From the NCBI GenBank assembly GCA_002702965.1, contig PADE01000172.1, forward strand, positions 1 to 10,679: DNA of 10,679 bases. Reading direction: 5' to 3'. The translations under genes and the position numbers were made by a program. Below the pieces are notes generated by a model. It saw only the letters and a program-made list of their open reading frames with translations. It ran no database searches and was not told the origin of the DNA. How positions within the stretch are numbered: position 1 is the first letter of the stretch; each line of letters starts with the position of its first letter. Positions 1-6,982 of this stretch are shown piece by piece. The DNA comes from Planctomycetaceae bacterium. Lineage in GTDB: Bacteria > Planctomycetota > Planctomycetia > Pirellulales > Pirellulaceae.

Positions 1-294
1 GAAGCGAACCCGTTTGGAGAGCCGGAGGCCCCCGGTGACGCGGCTCAGCCAGCGCCTGCCGAGAAGCCAGCGCCTGCAGCTCCCGCCAAAGAGGAAGCGA
101 ACCCGTTTGGAGAGCCGGAGGCCCCCGGTGACGCGGCTCAGCCAGCGCCTGCCGAGAAGCCAGCGCCTGCCGAGAAGCCAGCGCCTGCAGCTCCCGCCAA
201 AGAGGAAGCGAACCCGTTTGGAGAGCCGGCGGCCCCCGGTGACGCGGCCCAGCCGGCGCCTGCCGAGAAGCCAGCGCCGGCAGCTCCCGCCAAG
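1..294 (+). repeat. In-frame tandem repeat array (93-base unit, three copies seen)
   Basis: Unit 1 spans 1-93, unit 2 spans 94-204 and unit 3 spans 205-294. Units 1 and 2 are identical base for base except that unit 2 carries an extra 18-base duplication (151-168 repeated at 169-186, adding one more EKPAPA). Unit 3 has only a handful of changes, including GAG to GCG at codon 9 (Glu to Ala), and otherwise mostly silent ones. Each unit encodes NPFGEP, then PGDAAQPAPAEKPAPAAPAK. The array continues past the left edge, so the copy number is unknown. Confidence 0.95.
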
Positions 295-741
295 GGGGAC
301 GAGCAGGCGACTGCCGAGGCGGCCGACCAGAAAGCACCGGCCGATGGCTTGGAACAGCTGACCCGCTCGATGTTGGAGTTGTTGGTTGCCGGGGAATTTG
401 AGAAGGCGACCGAGGGCTTTGACGCCAACGTGAAGCAGGCCATGCCGGCAACGAAGCTCAAGCAGATTTGGCAGACCGTCACCGGTCAGGTCGGGGCGCT
501 GCAAAAGCAGAATGCCGTCCGCCGCACCCAGGCCGGCCCGCATACCGTGATTGACGTCGACTGCACATTCGAGAAGTCGCCCCTGGTGTTCCGGCTGGCA
601 TTCGATGCCGACCAGAAGATCGCCGGGCTGTTTTTCCTGCCACCGCAAAAGCAACCGGCGGCCGAAGGGGCGCCTGTTAAGCCAGCAGAAAAACCGGCTA
701 CCAAGCCCCAGGCGCCGTCAGAAGAAGACCCGTTTAAGTAG
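1..741 (+). CDS. DUF3887-like domain protein with N-terminal NPF/AEKPAP repeats (5' end missing)
   Basis: The reading frame is open from base 1 to TAG at 739-741, giving 246 residues; the true start and any signal peptide lie outside the window. Residues 1 to about 114 are low-complexity Ala/Pro/Glu/Lys sequence built from three copies of a 31-residue unit starting EANPFGEP. Residues about 115-214 form a compact domain beginning DGLEQLTRSMLELL, with GEFEKATEGFD, LKQIWQTVTGQVGAL and ending IAGLFFLPP. This pattern matches my memory of DUF3887, a small alpha+beta domain of unknown role often found on exported or hydrolase-linked bacterial proteins. The last 32 residues return to Pro/Lys/Ala-rich sequence and end SEEDPFK. 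The repeats look like an extended linker, as in envelope proteins. No enzymatic residues are recognised. The coding call is firm, the domain name is moderately sure and the function is unknown. Confidence 0.85.
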   Translation, partial: EANPFGEPEAPGDAAQPAPAEKPAPAAPAKEEANPFGEPEAPGDAAQPAPAEKPAPAEKPAPAAPAKEEANPFGEPAAPGDAAQPAPAEKPAPAAPAKGDEQATAEAADQKAPADGLEQLTRSMLELLVAGEFEKATEGFDANVKQAMPATKLKQIWQTVTGQVGALQKQNAVRRTQAGPHTVIDVDCTFEKSPLVFRLAFDADQKIAGLFFLPPQKQPAAEGAPVKPAEKPATKPQAPSEEDPFK

Positions 742-826
742 TTTTGGGATCACCGTCGCCTGGCTGCCCGCGTGGGAATCGCGGATCTCTGACGCATGGA
801 ATCGCCGCTCGCCGCCGTAGTCCGAC

Positions 827-856
827 CTGCCACTGTTCCCGCCAATGTGGGACAAT
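827..856 (+). promoter_or_regulatory. Possible sigma-70-type promoter before the PPC protein
   Basis: The 152-base gap between the two genes contains CTGCCA at 827-832 and GACAAT at 851-856, separated by 18 bases. Each box matches the TTGACA/TATAAT consensus at four of six positions. The placement, about 40 bases before the start codon at 894, is suitable. The match is weak and could be chance. No hairpin plus T-run terminator is visible for the preceding gene in this gap. Confidence 0.2.
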
Positions 857-893
857 CATGGCGGTGCCGCGCCCTGGACACGAAAGGTCAATC

Positions 894-3779
894 ATGAATG
901 CTCGGATGCGATCGTTGTCCCTGTTGTCTCACCTGGCCGTCGGCCTGGTTTGGCTGGCCGTTGCCCCGACCCCCGGTCGAGCAGCGCCGGAGATCCAGAA
1001 GCTCTCGGTCCAGGGCCTGCGCGTCGATGGGACCACCCGACTGGTCATCGAGGGGAGTGAGCTGTTACCGAATCCACAAATCGTCCTGCCCTTTCCGATT
1101 CGATCTCAGACGCTACAGCCCGGCAGCAGCGCGACTCGTGTAGAGATCGAAATTGCCCTCGATGGCGCCGCGCCGGTCGGCATCTGCCAATTGCGAATTG
1201 CGACCGATGCGGGCATTTCCAATCCGCGACCGGTCGGTGTGGACCGCCTCCCACAGCTTGGGCTCGTCGAAAAACTGGACGCTTTGCCGGCCGCGATCAG
1301 TGGCGCTGTGGTCGCCAATCAGCGGATTCGTATCCGTTTTCATGGAGTCCGCGGGCAACGCGTCGCGATCGACGTGGAGGCCCGCCGTCTGGGGTCGGGT
1401 TTGAATCCGGTCGTCCGCTTGTTGAATCCACGCGGAACTCAGTTTGCCTGGTCGCCGCCTCGGCCCCTGTTGGCGGGTGACGCGCGTTGCGCGGCAGAAC
1501 TGCCGGAGGACGGTGAGTACACCATCGTGATACACGACCGTCAGTTTCTCGGTGGCGCGGACCGATTCTTTCGTTTAAAGGTGGGGGATCTTCAGCACGC
1601 GGACCTGGTGTTTCCGCTGGGGGTGCAACAGGGGAAGCCCGCCCCGCTGGAAGTTCTCGCGATCGATCAGGTGGATTCGGCCCCGGCCAGCGTCGATGCG
1701 AGTCGATCGGGCACGCAACCGGCGCGGGTCGAAAACCCACTTCGCTACACCGGTGCGATCCCGCCCGTGCTGATTAGCGACCACGCAGAAGAGCTTGAAC
1801 AGACGACGCCCGGCGATGCGCTCCAGGAATTGAGTATGGCTCCGGTTGCCGTCAACGGGCGACTAGCTACTCCGGGAGAAGAGGACCGTTTTCTGCTGCC
1901 CGTTACACCGGGCGCCAAGCTGCGGTTTGATGTCCGTGCCCGGCGCGCCGGTTCACCTCTGGACGGTGTGTTGACCATTCGGGCCGAAGACGGCAAGCAG
2001 CTGGCCAACAACGATGATCGAGCGGGAACTTCCGACCCCGGACTGGATTTCACCGTCCCGGCGGGGACCACGAAAGTACAAGTCGCGCTCAGCGACCTAC
2101 AGAAGCGGGGTGGGAAGGCGTTTGTCTACCGGATCGCGGTTCAGGATCTGGGACGCCCTGACTTTCAGCTTTCGCTCTCCGCCGACCGGGTCAATATCCC
2201 GGCTGGGGCCGGCCAGCTGATTCTGGTTCAGGTGAGCCGCCAAGCTTACCAGGGACCGATCGAACTCTCTGTCGACGGTTTGCCAGACGGAGTCGAAGCG
2301 GCGGGAAACACCATCGCTGCGGGCTCTCAGCGTGGATTGGTGATCATCCGGGCAAGTGCCTCCAAGCCCGTCCACGGGTTGCTTTCCATTCGCGGCCGGG
2401 CGAGCGACCTCGACCCACCCGTGTGGCGCGTGGCGCAAATGGCAGAAAACCCGATTTCGAAGTACCAGCCCTGGTTGCGCGGTGAGCTGGGCTTGGCGGT
2501 TGGCCAGCCGACGCCGATTTCGCTGACGTGGCAGGTGAAGAACCAAGAGTCGCTGTTCCGCGGAATGCCCCTGGCGCTCCAGGTCGAGTTGACCCGGCGC
2601 GATGGAGTACAGGGGGATGTGCGGCTTCGCTTGACGACGACGCAAGTCATGCCGCGCAAGAAAGTCAAACAGAACAAGAAGGACGTGATGGTCGATGATG
2701 TCGATCGCGCGCTCCGCCTAGAGGGCACGCCGACGCTGGCGGGGGATGCCAGCCAGGCCGAGGTTCAAGTGCTGGTGCCGACCGATCTGGCCTCGCGCGA
2801 CTGGGGTCTGACACTGGTTGCCGAATTGTTGTCCGACGACAAGAAGTCGGTGTTGGAGAGTGTGGCCGGCGACGTGATTTCGTTGGCGACGCTTTCGCCC
2901 CTGACACTCGAACTCGCGGGTGAAGACAAAATCGAAGCCAAGGCGGGCGAAGGGGACACCGGCAATTTGTCCGGCAAGATCGTACGGGTAGAAGGATTCG
3001 CGCACGCCGTCACCGTGACCCTGGCCTCGCTGCCCAAGGGTTATCCGGCTCCCAAAGTGGTTGTGCCGGCGGACAAGAACGACTTTTTGCTGCCGGTTCG
3101 TTTTCCCTACGGCACGAAGGCCGCCGAATTGAAAAACGTGAAATTGGTCGCCACGGCGGCGCCGATCGCCAAGAAAGAAAATCTGATCGTTCGCAGCAAC
3201 GAGCTGACGGTTGAGTTGAAGGTGGTGCCGGGCGAAAAACCGCCTGGAGAGAAGCTGTTGGCCATTGTCCAGGAGCCAGCTAAGTTCATTGAGTATCTGA
3301 GCAAGGGCGGTGGAAAAATCAGTCTGGAAACCGGCCAGAAATTTTCCGGTGATGGCAGCATCAAGGTCACCCCCGACCAGCGTTTCAACGAACTGGTTCC
3401 CGGATTGGGATTGAAAATTCGTGAAAAGCCAGCAGAGGGTGAATACCGCTTTCTGCAGTTTGCCTGGAAAAAGAAAGGTGGCCAGTCAATCTGTCTGCAA
3501 TTGAATCACGACGGGAAATGGGGGCCCGGAGACGGCACCAAACCCGGCGCCAAATTTCGCTACCACTCCGGTCCGGGACCAGAGTGCTACGGTGCTTCGG
3601 TATTGATCGATGAAAAACTTCCTGAGGAATTTGTGCTGGTGACGCGTGATCTGTTTGCCGATTTTGGAGAGTTTACGCTTACCGGGCTGGCGCTCTCTCC
3701 GATCGACGGCGAATACGGGTTGTTTGATCACCTATTCCTAGCGCGGCAGGCGAGTGACTTCGACGCCGTCAAACCCTAG
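894..3779 (+). CDS. Large exported protein with PPC-like domains and C-terminal planctomycete beta module
   Basis: The start is placed at ATG 894 because GAAAGG (882-887) lies six bases upstream and a signal peptide follows directly: NARMR, a hydrophobic run LSLLSHLAVGLVWLAVA, then a likely cleavage site at PGRAA near residue 31. The frame stays open back to 744, but that extension looks non-coding. The product is 961 residues. Residues about 33-115 look like an IPT/Ig-type beta domain. About 130-235 is PPC-like (RFHGVRGQRVAIDVEARRLGS, then EDGEYTIVIHD). About 315-415 is a clearer PPC domain (VNGRLATPGEEDRFLLPV, then ANNDDRAG). About 420-505 and 540-780 appear to be further beta-sandwich regions. 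About 805-955 is a C-terminal module with FRYHSGPGPECYGAS and LTGLALSPIDGEYGLFDHLFL, a type I recall in planctomycete exported proteins. No catalytic motif is visible. It probably acts outside the cytoplasmic membrane as a structural or ligand-binding protein; the ligand is unknown. ATG 906 is an alternative start. Confidence 0.88.
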   Translation: MNARMRSLSLLSHLAVGLVWLAVAPTPGRAAPEIQKLSVQGLRVDGTTRLVIEGSELLPNPQIVLPFPIRSQTLQPGSSATRVEIEIALDGAAPVGICQLRIATDAGISNPRPVGVDRLPQLGLVEKLDALPAAISGAVVANQRIRIRFHGVRGQRVAIDVEARRLGSGLNPVVRLLNPRGTQFAWSPPRPLLAGDARCAAELPEDGEYTIVIHDRQFLGGADRFFRLKVGDLQHADLVFPLGVQQGKPAPLEVLAIDQVDSAPASVDASRSGTQPARVENPLRYTGAIPPVLISDHAEELEQTTPGDALQELSMAPVAVNGRLATPGEEDRFLLPVTPGAKLRFDVRARRAGSPLDGVLTIRAEDGKQLANNDDRAGTSDPGLDFTVPAGTTKVQVALSDLQKRGGKAFVYRIAVQDLGRPDFQLSLSADRVNIPAGAGQLILVQVSRQAYQGPIELSVDGLPDGVEAAGNTIAAGSQRGLVIIRASASKPVHGLLSIRGRASDLDPPVWRVAQMAENPISKYQPWLRGELGLAVGQPTPISLTWQVKNQESLFRGMPLALQVELTRRDGVQGDVRLRLTTTQVMPRKKVKQNKKDVMVDDVDRALRLEGTPTLAGDASQAEVQVLVPTDLASRDWGLTLVAELLSDDKKSVLESVAGDVISLATLSPLTLELAGEDKIEAKAGEGDTGNLSGKIVRVEGFAHAVTVTLASLPKGYPAPKVVVPADKNDFLLPVRFPYGTKAAELKNVKLVATAAPIAKKENLIVRSNELTVELKVVPGEKPPGEKLLAIVQEPAKFIEYLSKGGGKISLETGQKFSGDGSIKVTPDQRFNELVPGLGLKIREKPAEGEYRFLQFAWKKKGGQSICLQLNHDGKWGPGDGTKPGAKFRYHSGPGPECYGASVLIDEKLPEEFVLVTRDLFADFGEFTLTGLALSPIDGEYGLFDHLFLARQASDFDAVKP

Positions 3780-3893
3780 CGGTCTCGGTTGTCATGCTCA
3801 CCCGGCAGGTCGGGGTGGCGGCGGTCGGTGGCGCGCGGTAATTGGCAGGCAGTGGTTTCACGCGGGAACGGCGCGCAGCGCGGATCGTGCTTT

Positions 3894-4718
3894 ATGACAC
3901 CGGGAACCGCGGCTATCGAGATCGTCAATGATCGGTTTCCACGCGGAGAATTTCGCGCCGTGATTCTCGATTTCGATGGGACCTTGTCGCTGCTTCGCCG
4001 CAACTGGCAAGATGTCATGATCCCGATGATGGTCGACCTGCTGGCCAACACGAATACTGCGGAGACACGCGACCACCTCCGCGCGGCGGTAGAGGAGTTC
4101 GTGATGCGTCTGAACGGTCGTCAGACGATTTACCAGATGATGCAATTGTGTGAAGAACTGCGCACCCGCGGGGGAAACCCGCTGACACCGTTGGAGTACA
4201 AACATCAGTATCACGAGAGACTCTGGAAGAGCGTGGGCCAGCGGATCGAGGCGGTTCGACAGGGGCGGGTGTCTCGTGAACAGATGACGGTACCCGCGGC
4301 GAATCAACTCTTGAAGCGGTTTCAGGCGGCTGACCTAGAGATGTTCTTAGCCTCGGGCACCGACCTGGTGTATGTTCGTGACGAAGTCGAAGTGCTGGGC
4401 TTGAGCGAGTTTTTTGGCCCACGCGTTTACGGTGCGCTCGACGACTATCAGAATTTCTCCAAAGCGATGATTATCGAGCAGATCATGTGCGATTCGGGCG
4501 CGTCTGGCTCTTCATTGATCGGTGTCGGTGATGGCTACGTGGAAATCGAAGAAGTCAAGAAAGTCGGTGGCTTGGCGATCGGTGTTGCCAGCAACGAGGA
4601 GACCCGCCGCGGAATCAACGACTGGAAACGCCGCCGCTTGATTCGCGCCGGCGCAGATATCATCATTGGCGATTTTGGCTGTCAAGAAGAACTGTGCAGA
4701 CTAATCGGTTTGGTGTGA
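3894..4718 (+). CDS. HAD-superfamily hydrolase, phosphoglycolate-phosphatase-like
   Basis: This is a 274-residue cytoplasmic protein with all four HAD motifs. Motif I is LDFDGT with D26 as nucleophile and D28 as acid/base. Motif II is LASGTD with S154. Motif III is Lys190 in NFSKAM. Motif IV is GVGDGYVEIEE with D213 and E217. Residues about 35-140 between motifs I and II are helical and large enough to be a C1 cap, which points to a small-molecule phosphatase. The substrate cannot be read from sequence. ATG 3894 was chosen because the conserved core begins about 20 residues later; no good ribosome site is visible, and an upstream in-frame TTG at 3789 would add sequence that does not look protein-like. 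A 114-base gap precedes the gene and a 122-base gap follows it. The next two genes (DHS-like and PfkB kinase) make a role in the same phospho-metabolite pathway plausible, by inference only. Confidence 0.9.
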   Translation: MTPGTAAIEIVNDRFPRGEFRAVILDFDGTLSLLRRNWQDVMIPMMVDLLANTNTAETRDHLRAAVEEFVMRLNGRQTIYQMMQLCEELRTRGGNPLTPLEYKHQYHERLWKSVGQRIEAVRQGRVSREQMTVPAANQLLKRFQAADLEMFLASGTDLVYVRDEVEVLGLSEFFGPRVYGALDDYQNFSKAMIIEQIMCDSGASGSSLIGVGDGYVEIEEVKKVGGLAIGVASNEETRRGINDWKRRRLIRAGADIIIGDFGCQEELCRLIGLV

Positions 4719-4840
4719 ACGACCGGGGTTGGCGCCGAGTTGCTGTGGCCGGCAGGTGCCTGTGCACGGTGCGCGGGTGACCCCTACCGCGGAACTCCCA
4801 GACACGGTCACAAACAGCGAGGCCTACGCTACGGATTGCC

Positions 4841-5815
4841 ATGTATCCTCAATTCGATCGCCGTCGGCTGTCCATCAAGCCGTTGTCAGAACGCGTACAC
4901 GATCTCTCGCGCGAGCATTTGCTCCCCTTGGATGCGGATCCCGTGCCGCTCGACGATGCCAACCAGAGGGAGCTCCAGAAACTCGGTCGCGAATTGGTGG
5001 CGGCTCGCGACCGGCGGGCAGCGACCCTCATGCTGATGGGCGCCCACGTTATTCGGGCGGGTGTCGCACGGCAACTGATCGATCTGATGGAACGCGGGTT
5101 GATCACCCACATCGGGATGAACGGGGCCGGGCCGATCCACGACTACGAGTTGGCCCGCATCGGCGCCACCTGCGAGAGTGTGGCGCGCTATATTCGTTCC
5201 GGGGAATTTGGGTTGTGGCGCGAGACCGCGGAACTGAACGACATTGTGCGCGCTGGGGTTGCCCAGGGCATGGGGCTTGGTGAGTCGGTCGGTCGGGCGA
5301 TTTTGGAGAGTGACTTTCCGTACAAGGAGACGAGTGTTCTGGCGGCCGGCGCACGGCTGAAAATACCGGTTACCGTACACGTGGGAATCGGCTACGACAT
5401 TATTCACGAACACCCGAATTTTGATGCTGCGGCCTTCGGTACCGGCAGTTATCGCGATTTTTTGACCGTTTGTGACACGGTCGAACGGCTGCAAGGGGGA
5501 GTTTTTCTCTGTGTCGGATCGGCCGTGATGGGGCCCGAAGTCTATCTGAAGGCGCTCTCGATGGCTCGCAACGTTGCGCATCAGCAGGACAAGAAGATCG
5601 ACAGGTTCACAACGGCGGCGTTCGACCTGATGCCGATCGAGCGGGATTTTCAATCCGAACCCGTCAAGACGGATCCCCGCTATTACTATCGTCCGTGGAA
5701 AACCGTGTTGGTGCGTACGGTCGCTGACGGCGGCCAGAGCATTTACATTTGCGGAGACCACCGGCAGACGCTACCACTGTTGCGTCGGGCAGCCATCGAT
5801 TCCGCGGTCGGATGA
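4841..5815 (+). CDS. Deoxyhypusine-synthase-family-like protein, probably lacking the catalytic lysine
   Basis: This 324-residue protein resembles the deoxyhypusine synthase (DHS) fold, an NAD-dependent Rossmann-like family whose eukaryotic and archaeal members transfer an aminobutyl group from spermidine to eIF5A. Visible matches are GAHVIRAGVARQLIDLMERG then THIGMNGAGPIHD (residues about 67-101), corresponding to the DHS N-terminal strand and TAGG loop; SVLAAGARLKIPVTVHVGIGYD (165-186), corresponding to the region before and through the DGSxGD loop; and GGVFLCVGSAVMGPEV (219-234), corresponding to the GGGxxKHHI strand. In my hand alignment V229 sits where DHS has its active-site Lys, so the classic enzyme-imine reaction is unlikely. 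D186 aligns with the last Asp of DGSxGD. The C terminus has YICGDHRQTLPLL (302-314). Bacteria also normally lack the eIF5A substrate. The start ATG 4841 has only a weak upstream site. The stop overlaps the kinase start by ATGA, so co-translation is likely. Family is moderately sure and substrate is unknown. Confidence 0.8.
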   Translation: MYPQFDRRRLSIKPLSERVHDLSREHLLPLDADPVPLDDANQRELQKLGRELVAARDRRAATLMLMGAHVIRAGVARQLIDLMERGLITHIGMNGAGPIHDYELARIGATCESVARYIRSGEFGLWRETAELNDIVRAGVAQGMGLGESVGRAILESDFPYKETSVLAAGARLKIPVTVHVGIGYDIIHEHPNFDAAAFGTGSYRDFLTVCDTVERLQGGVFLCVGSAVMGPEVYLKALSMARNVAHQQDKKIDRFTTAAFDLMPIERDFQSEPVKTDPRYYYRPWKTVLVRTVADGGQSIYICGDHRQTLPLLRRAAIDSAVG

Positions 5816-6849
5816 ACGGCATGATCGGTCTGGAACGCTTGCACCGCATACTAGAGAAGTTTCCCGGCCAACGGATCGGTCTGCTGGGAGATCTGTTCCT
5901 CGATCGCTATCTGGAGATCGCTCCTGATATTCGAGAACACTCGATCGAAACGGGTCTGGAGGCCTACCAGATTCAGCAGGTTCGCAATGCTCCCGGGGCA
6001 TTGGGGACGGTGATCAATAATCTGACCGCGCTGGGGGTGGGGGAACTCGTCCCGGTGACAGTGATTGGCGAGGACGGGCACGGGTTTGACCTTCTCAAAC
6101 AGCTGTCCTTACTGCCAGTAGACGGGCATCACATCCTGCAATCGCCAGACCGCGCGACGCCCACCTATACCAAGCCGCTCCGGCCAGTCAAAGGTGGCCA
6201 TTGGGAAGAACTGCACCGCCTCGATGTGCGCACGCGGGCACCGCTGACTCGCGCTGAGCTCGACTGGGTGGTCGACCATTTGCAGGAGGTGTTCACCAGC
6301 ACCGACGGACTGATCGTACTCGACCAGATCGACGAACAAGACTGGGGAGTCGTTAGCTCCCAGGTGCGCGACATATTGTTGGATCTTACCCGCGGCGATC
6401 CGGACAAGCTTGTTTTTGTCGATAGTCGTAGCCACATCAGCCGGTTTGTTTGCGGACACCTGAAAGGAAATCAAAAGGAGTTTACGAGTCGTTCAAAAAG
6501 ACACCGAGAATCGGCCGGTGGGACCGGCAAAGACGCTGCAAGTGCGATGGCCGCGCGTAGCGAGCGGCCCGCTTTTTGCACGTTGGGAGAACAGGGCATC
6601 TTGGTCGCCACGCCCGACGGGGCAGTTGATTTGGTTCCCGGGATCACCGTTGACGGTCCAGTCGACATCGTAGGCGCTGGAGACGCCGTGACCAGCGCGG
6701 TGGTCGCTGCGCTGCTGGCTGGCGCTGCGCCCGTTGAAGCGGCTGGCATTGGCAATCTGGCGGCGTCGATTACGATTCAACAATTGGGAACGACCGGAAC
6801 CGCTTCGCCCGATCAACTACTGGACGGTTGCCGGAAGACAAGCGGATGA
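5812..6849 (+). CDS. PfkB-family kinase, RfaE/HldA-like
   Basis: This 345-residue ribokinase-fold kinase is predicted to phosphorylate a sugar or similar small molecule with ATP. The N-terminal strand RIGLLGDLFLDRYLEI (21-36) matches the VGDxxLDRY signature of RfaE/HldE heptose-7-phosphate kinases. PGALGTVINNLTALG (61-75) corresponds to the usual GGAANVAxNLAxLG motif but is altered. GNQKE (219-223) resembles the PNxxE element. PVDIVGAGDAV (283-293) is the second PfkB signature, with D291 as catalytic base and GAG as anion hole. It is about as long as the RfaE kinase domain and has no cytidylyltransferase domain. ATG 5812 overlaps the upstream stop as ATGA, which favours this start; ATG 5821 is a close alternative. 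Residues about 225-250 form a polar, Arg/Ser/Ala-rich stretch that may be a family-specific insertion. True heptose kinase activity is possible, but no GmhA-type isomerase or other LPS gene is nearby, so I leave the substrate open. Confidence 0.87.
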   Translation: MNGMIGLERLHRILEKFPGQRIGLLGDLFLDRYLEIAPDIREHSIETGLEAYQIQQVRNAPGALGTVINNLTALGVGELVPVTVIGEDGHGFDLLKQLSLLPVDGHHILQSPDRATPTYTKPLRPVKGGHWEELHRLDVRTRAPLTRAELDWVVDHLQEVFTSTDGLIVLDQIDEQDWGVVSSQVRDILLDLTRGDPDKLVFVDSRSHISRFVCGHLKGNQKEFTSRSKRHRESAGGTGKDAASAMAARSERPAFCTLGEQGILVATPDGAVDLVPGITVDGPVDIVGAGDAVTSAVVAALLAGAAPVEAAGIGNLAASITIQQLGTTGTASPDQLLDGCRKTSG

Positions 6850-6866
6850 CCGTGTTGGGGTCTGGA

Positions 6867-6887
6867 ACAGCGTTGGTGACACGCTGT
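6867..6887. repeat. Perfect 7-bp inverted repeat after the kinase gene
   Basis: ACAGCGT (6867-6873) and ACGCTGT (6881-6887) are exact reverse complements around a seven-base loop, starting 17 bases after the kinase stop. There is no T-run downstream, so it is not a standard intrinsic terminator. It could be a weak RNA hairpin between the kinase and the hydrolase or a dyad binding site; chance is also possible. Confidence 0.3.
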
Positions 6888-6970
6888 GACGTTGCCGGCC
6901 ACCTCGCCGCTGACGCTTCGACGCGACCGGTTACCGATTCGCCTTGGGACGAGAGTACCTCAAACCCATC

Positions 6971-6975
6971 TGGAG
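6971..6975 (+). promoter_or_regulatory. Ribosome binding site of the alpha/beta hydrolase
   Basis: TGGAG ends seven bases before ATG 6983. It is one of the clearest Shine-Dalgarno sites in the window and decides the start in favour of ATG 6983 over the in-frame TTG at 6944. Confidence 0.6.
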
Positions 6976-6982
6976 CATTGTC

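Noticed and set aside
138..482. Minus-strand frame with an AGAAGAGFSAGAG repeat
   Set aside because: It is the antisense shadow of the tandem repeat; the plus frame continues into a globular domain.
4729..5283. Plus-strand open frame of 184 codons overlapping the DHS-like gene
   Set aside because: Arg/Ser/Pro-rich composition typical of an out-of-frame reading of GC-rich coding sequence; no conserved motif.
4886..5761. Long open frame on the minus strand (291 codons) opposite the DHS-like gene
   Set aside because: It has no recognisable motif and lies entirely opposite a gene with clear family similarity; long antisense frames are expected in GC-rich DNA.
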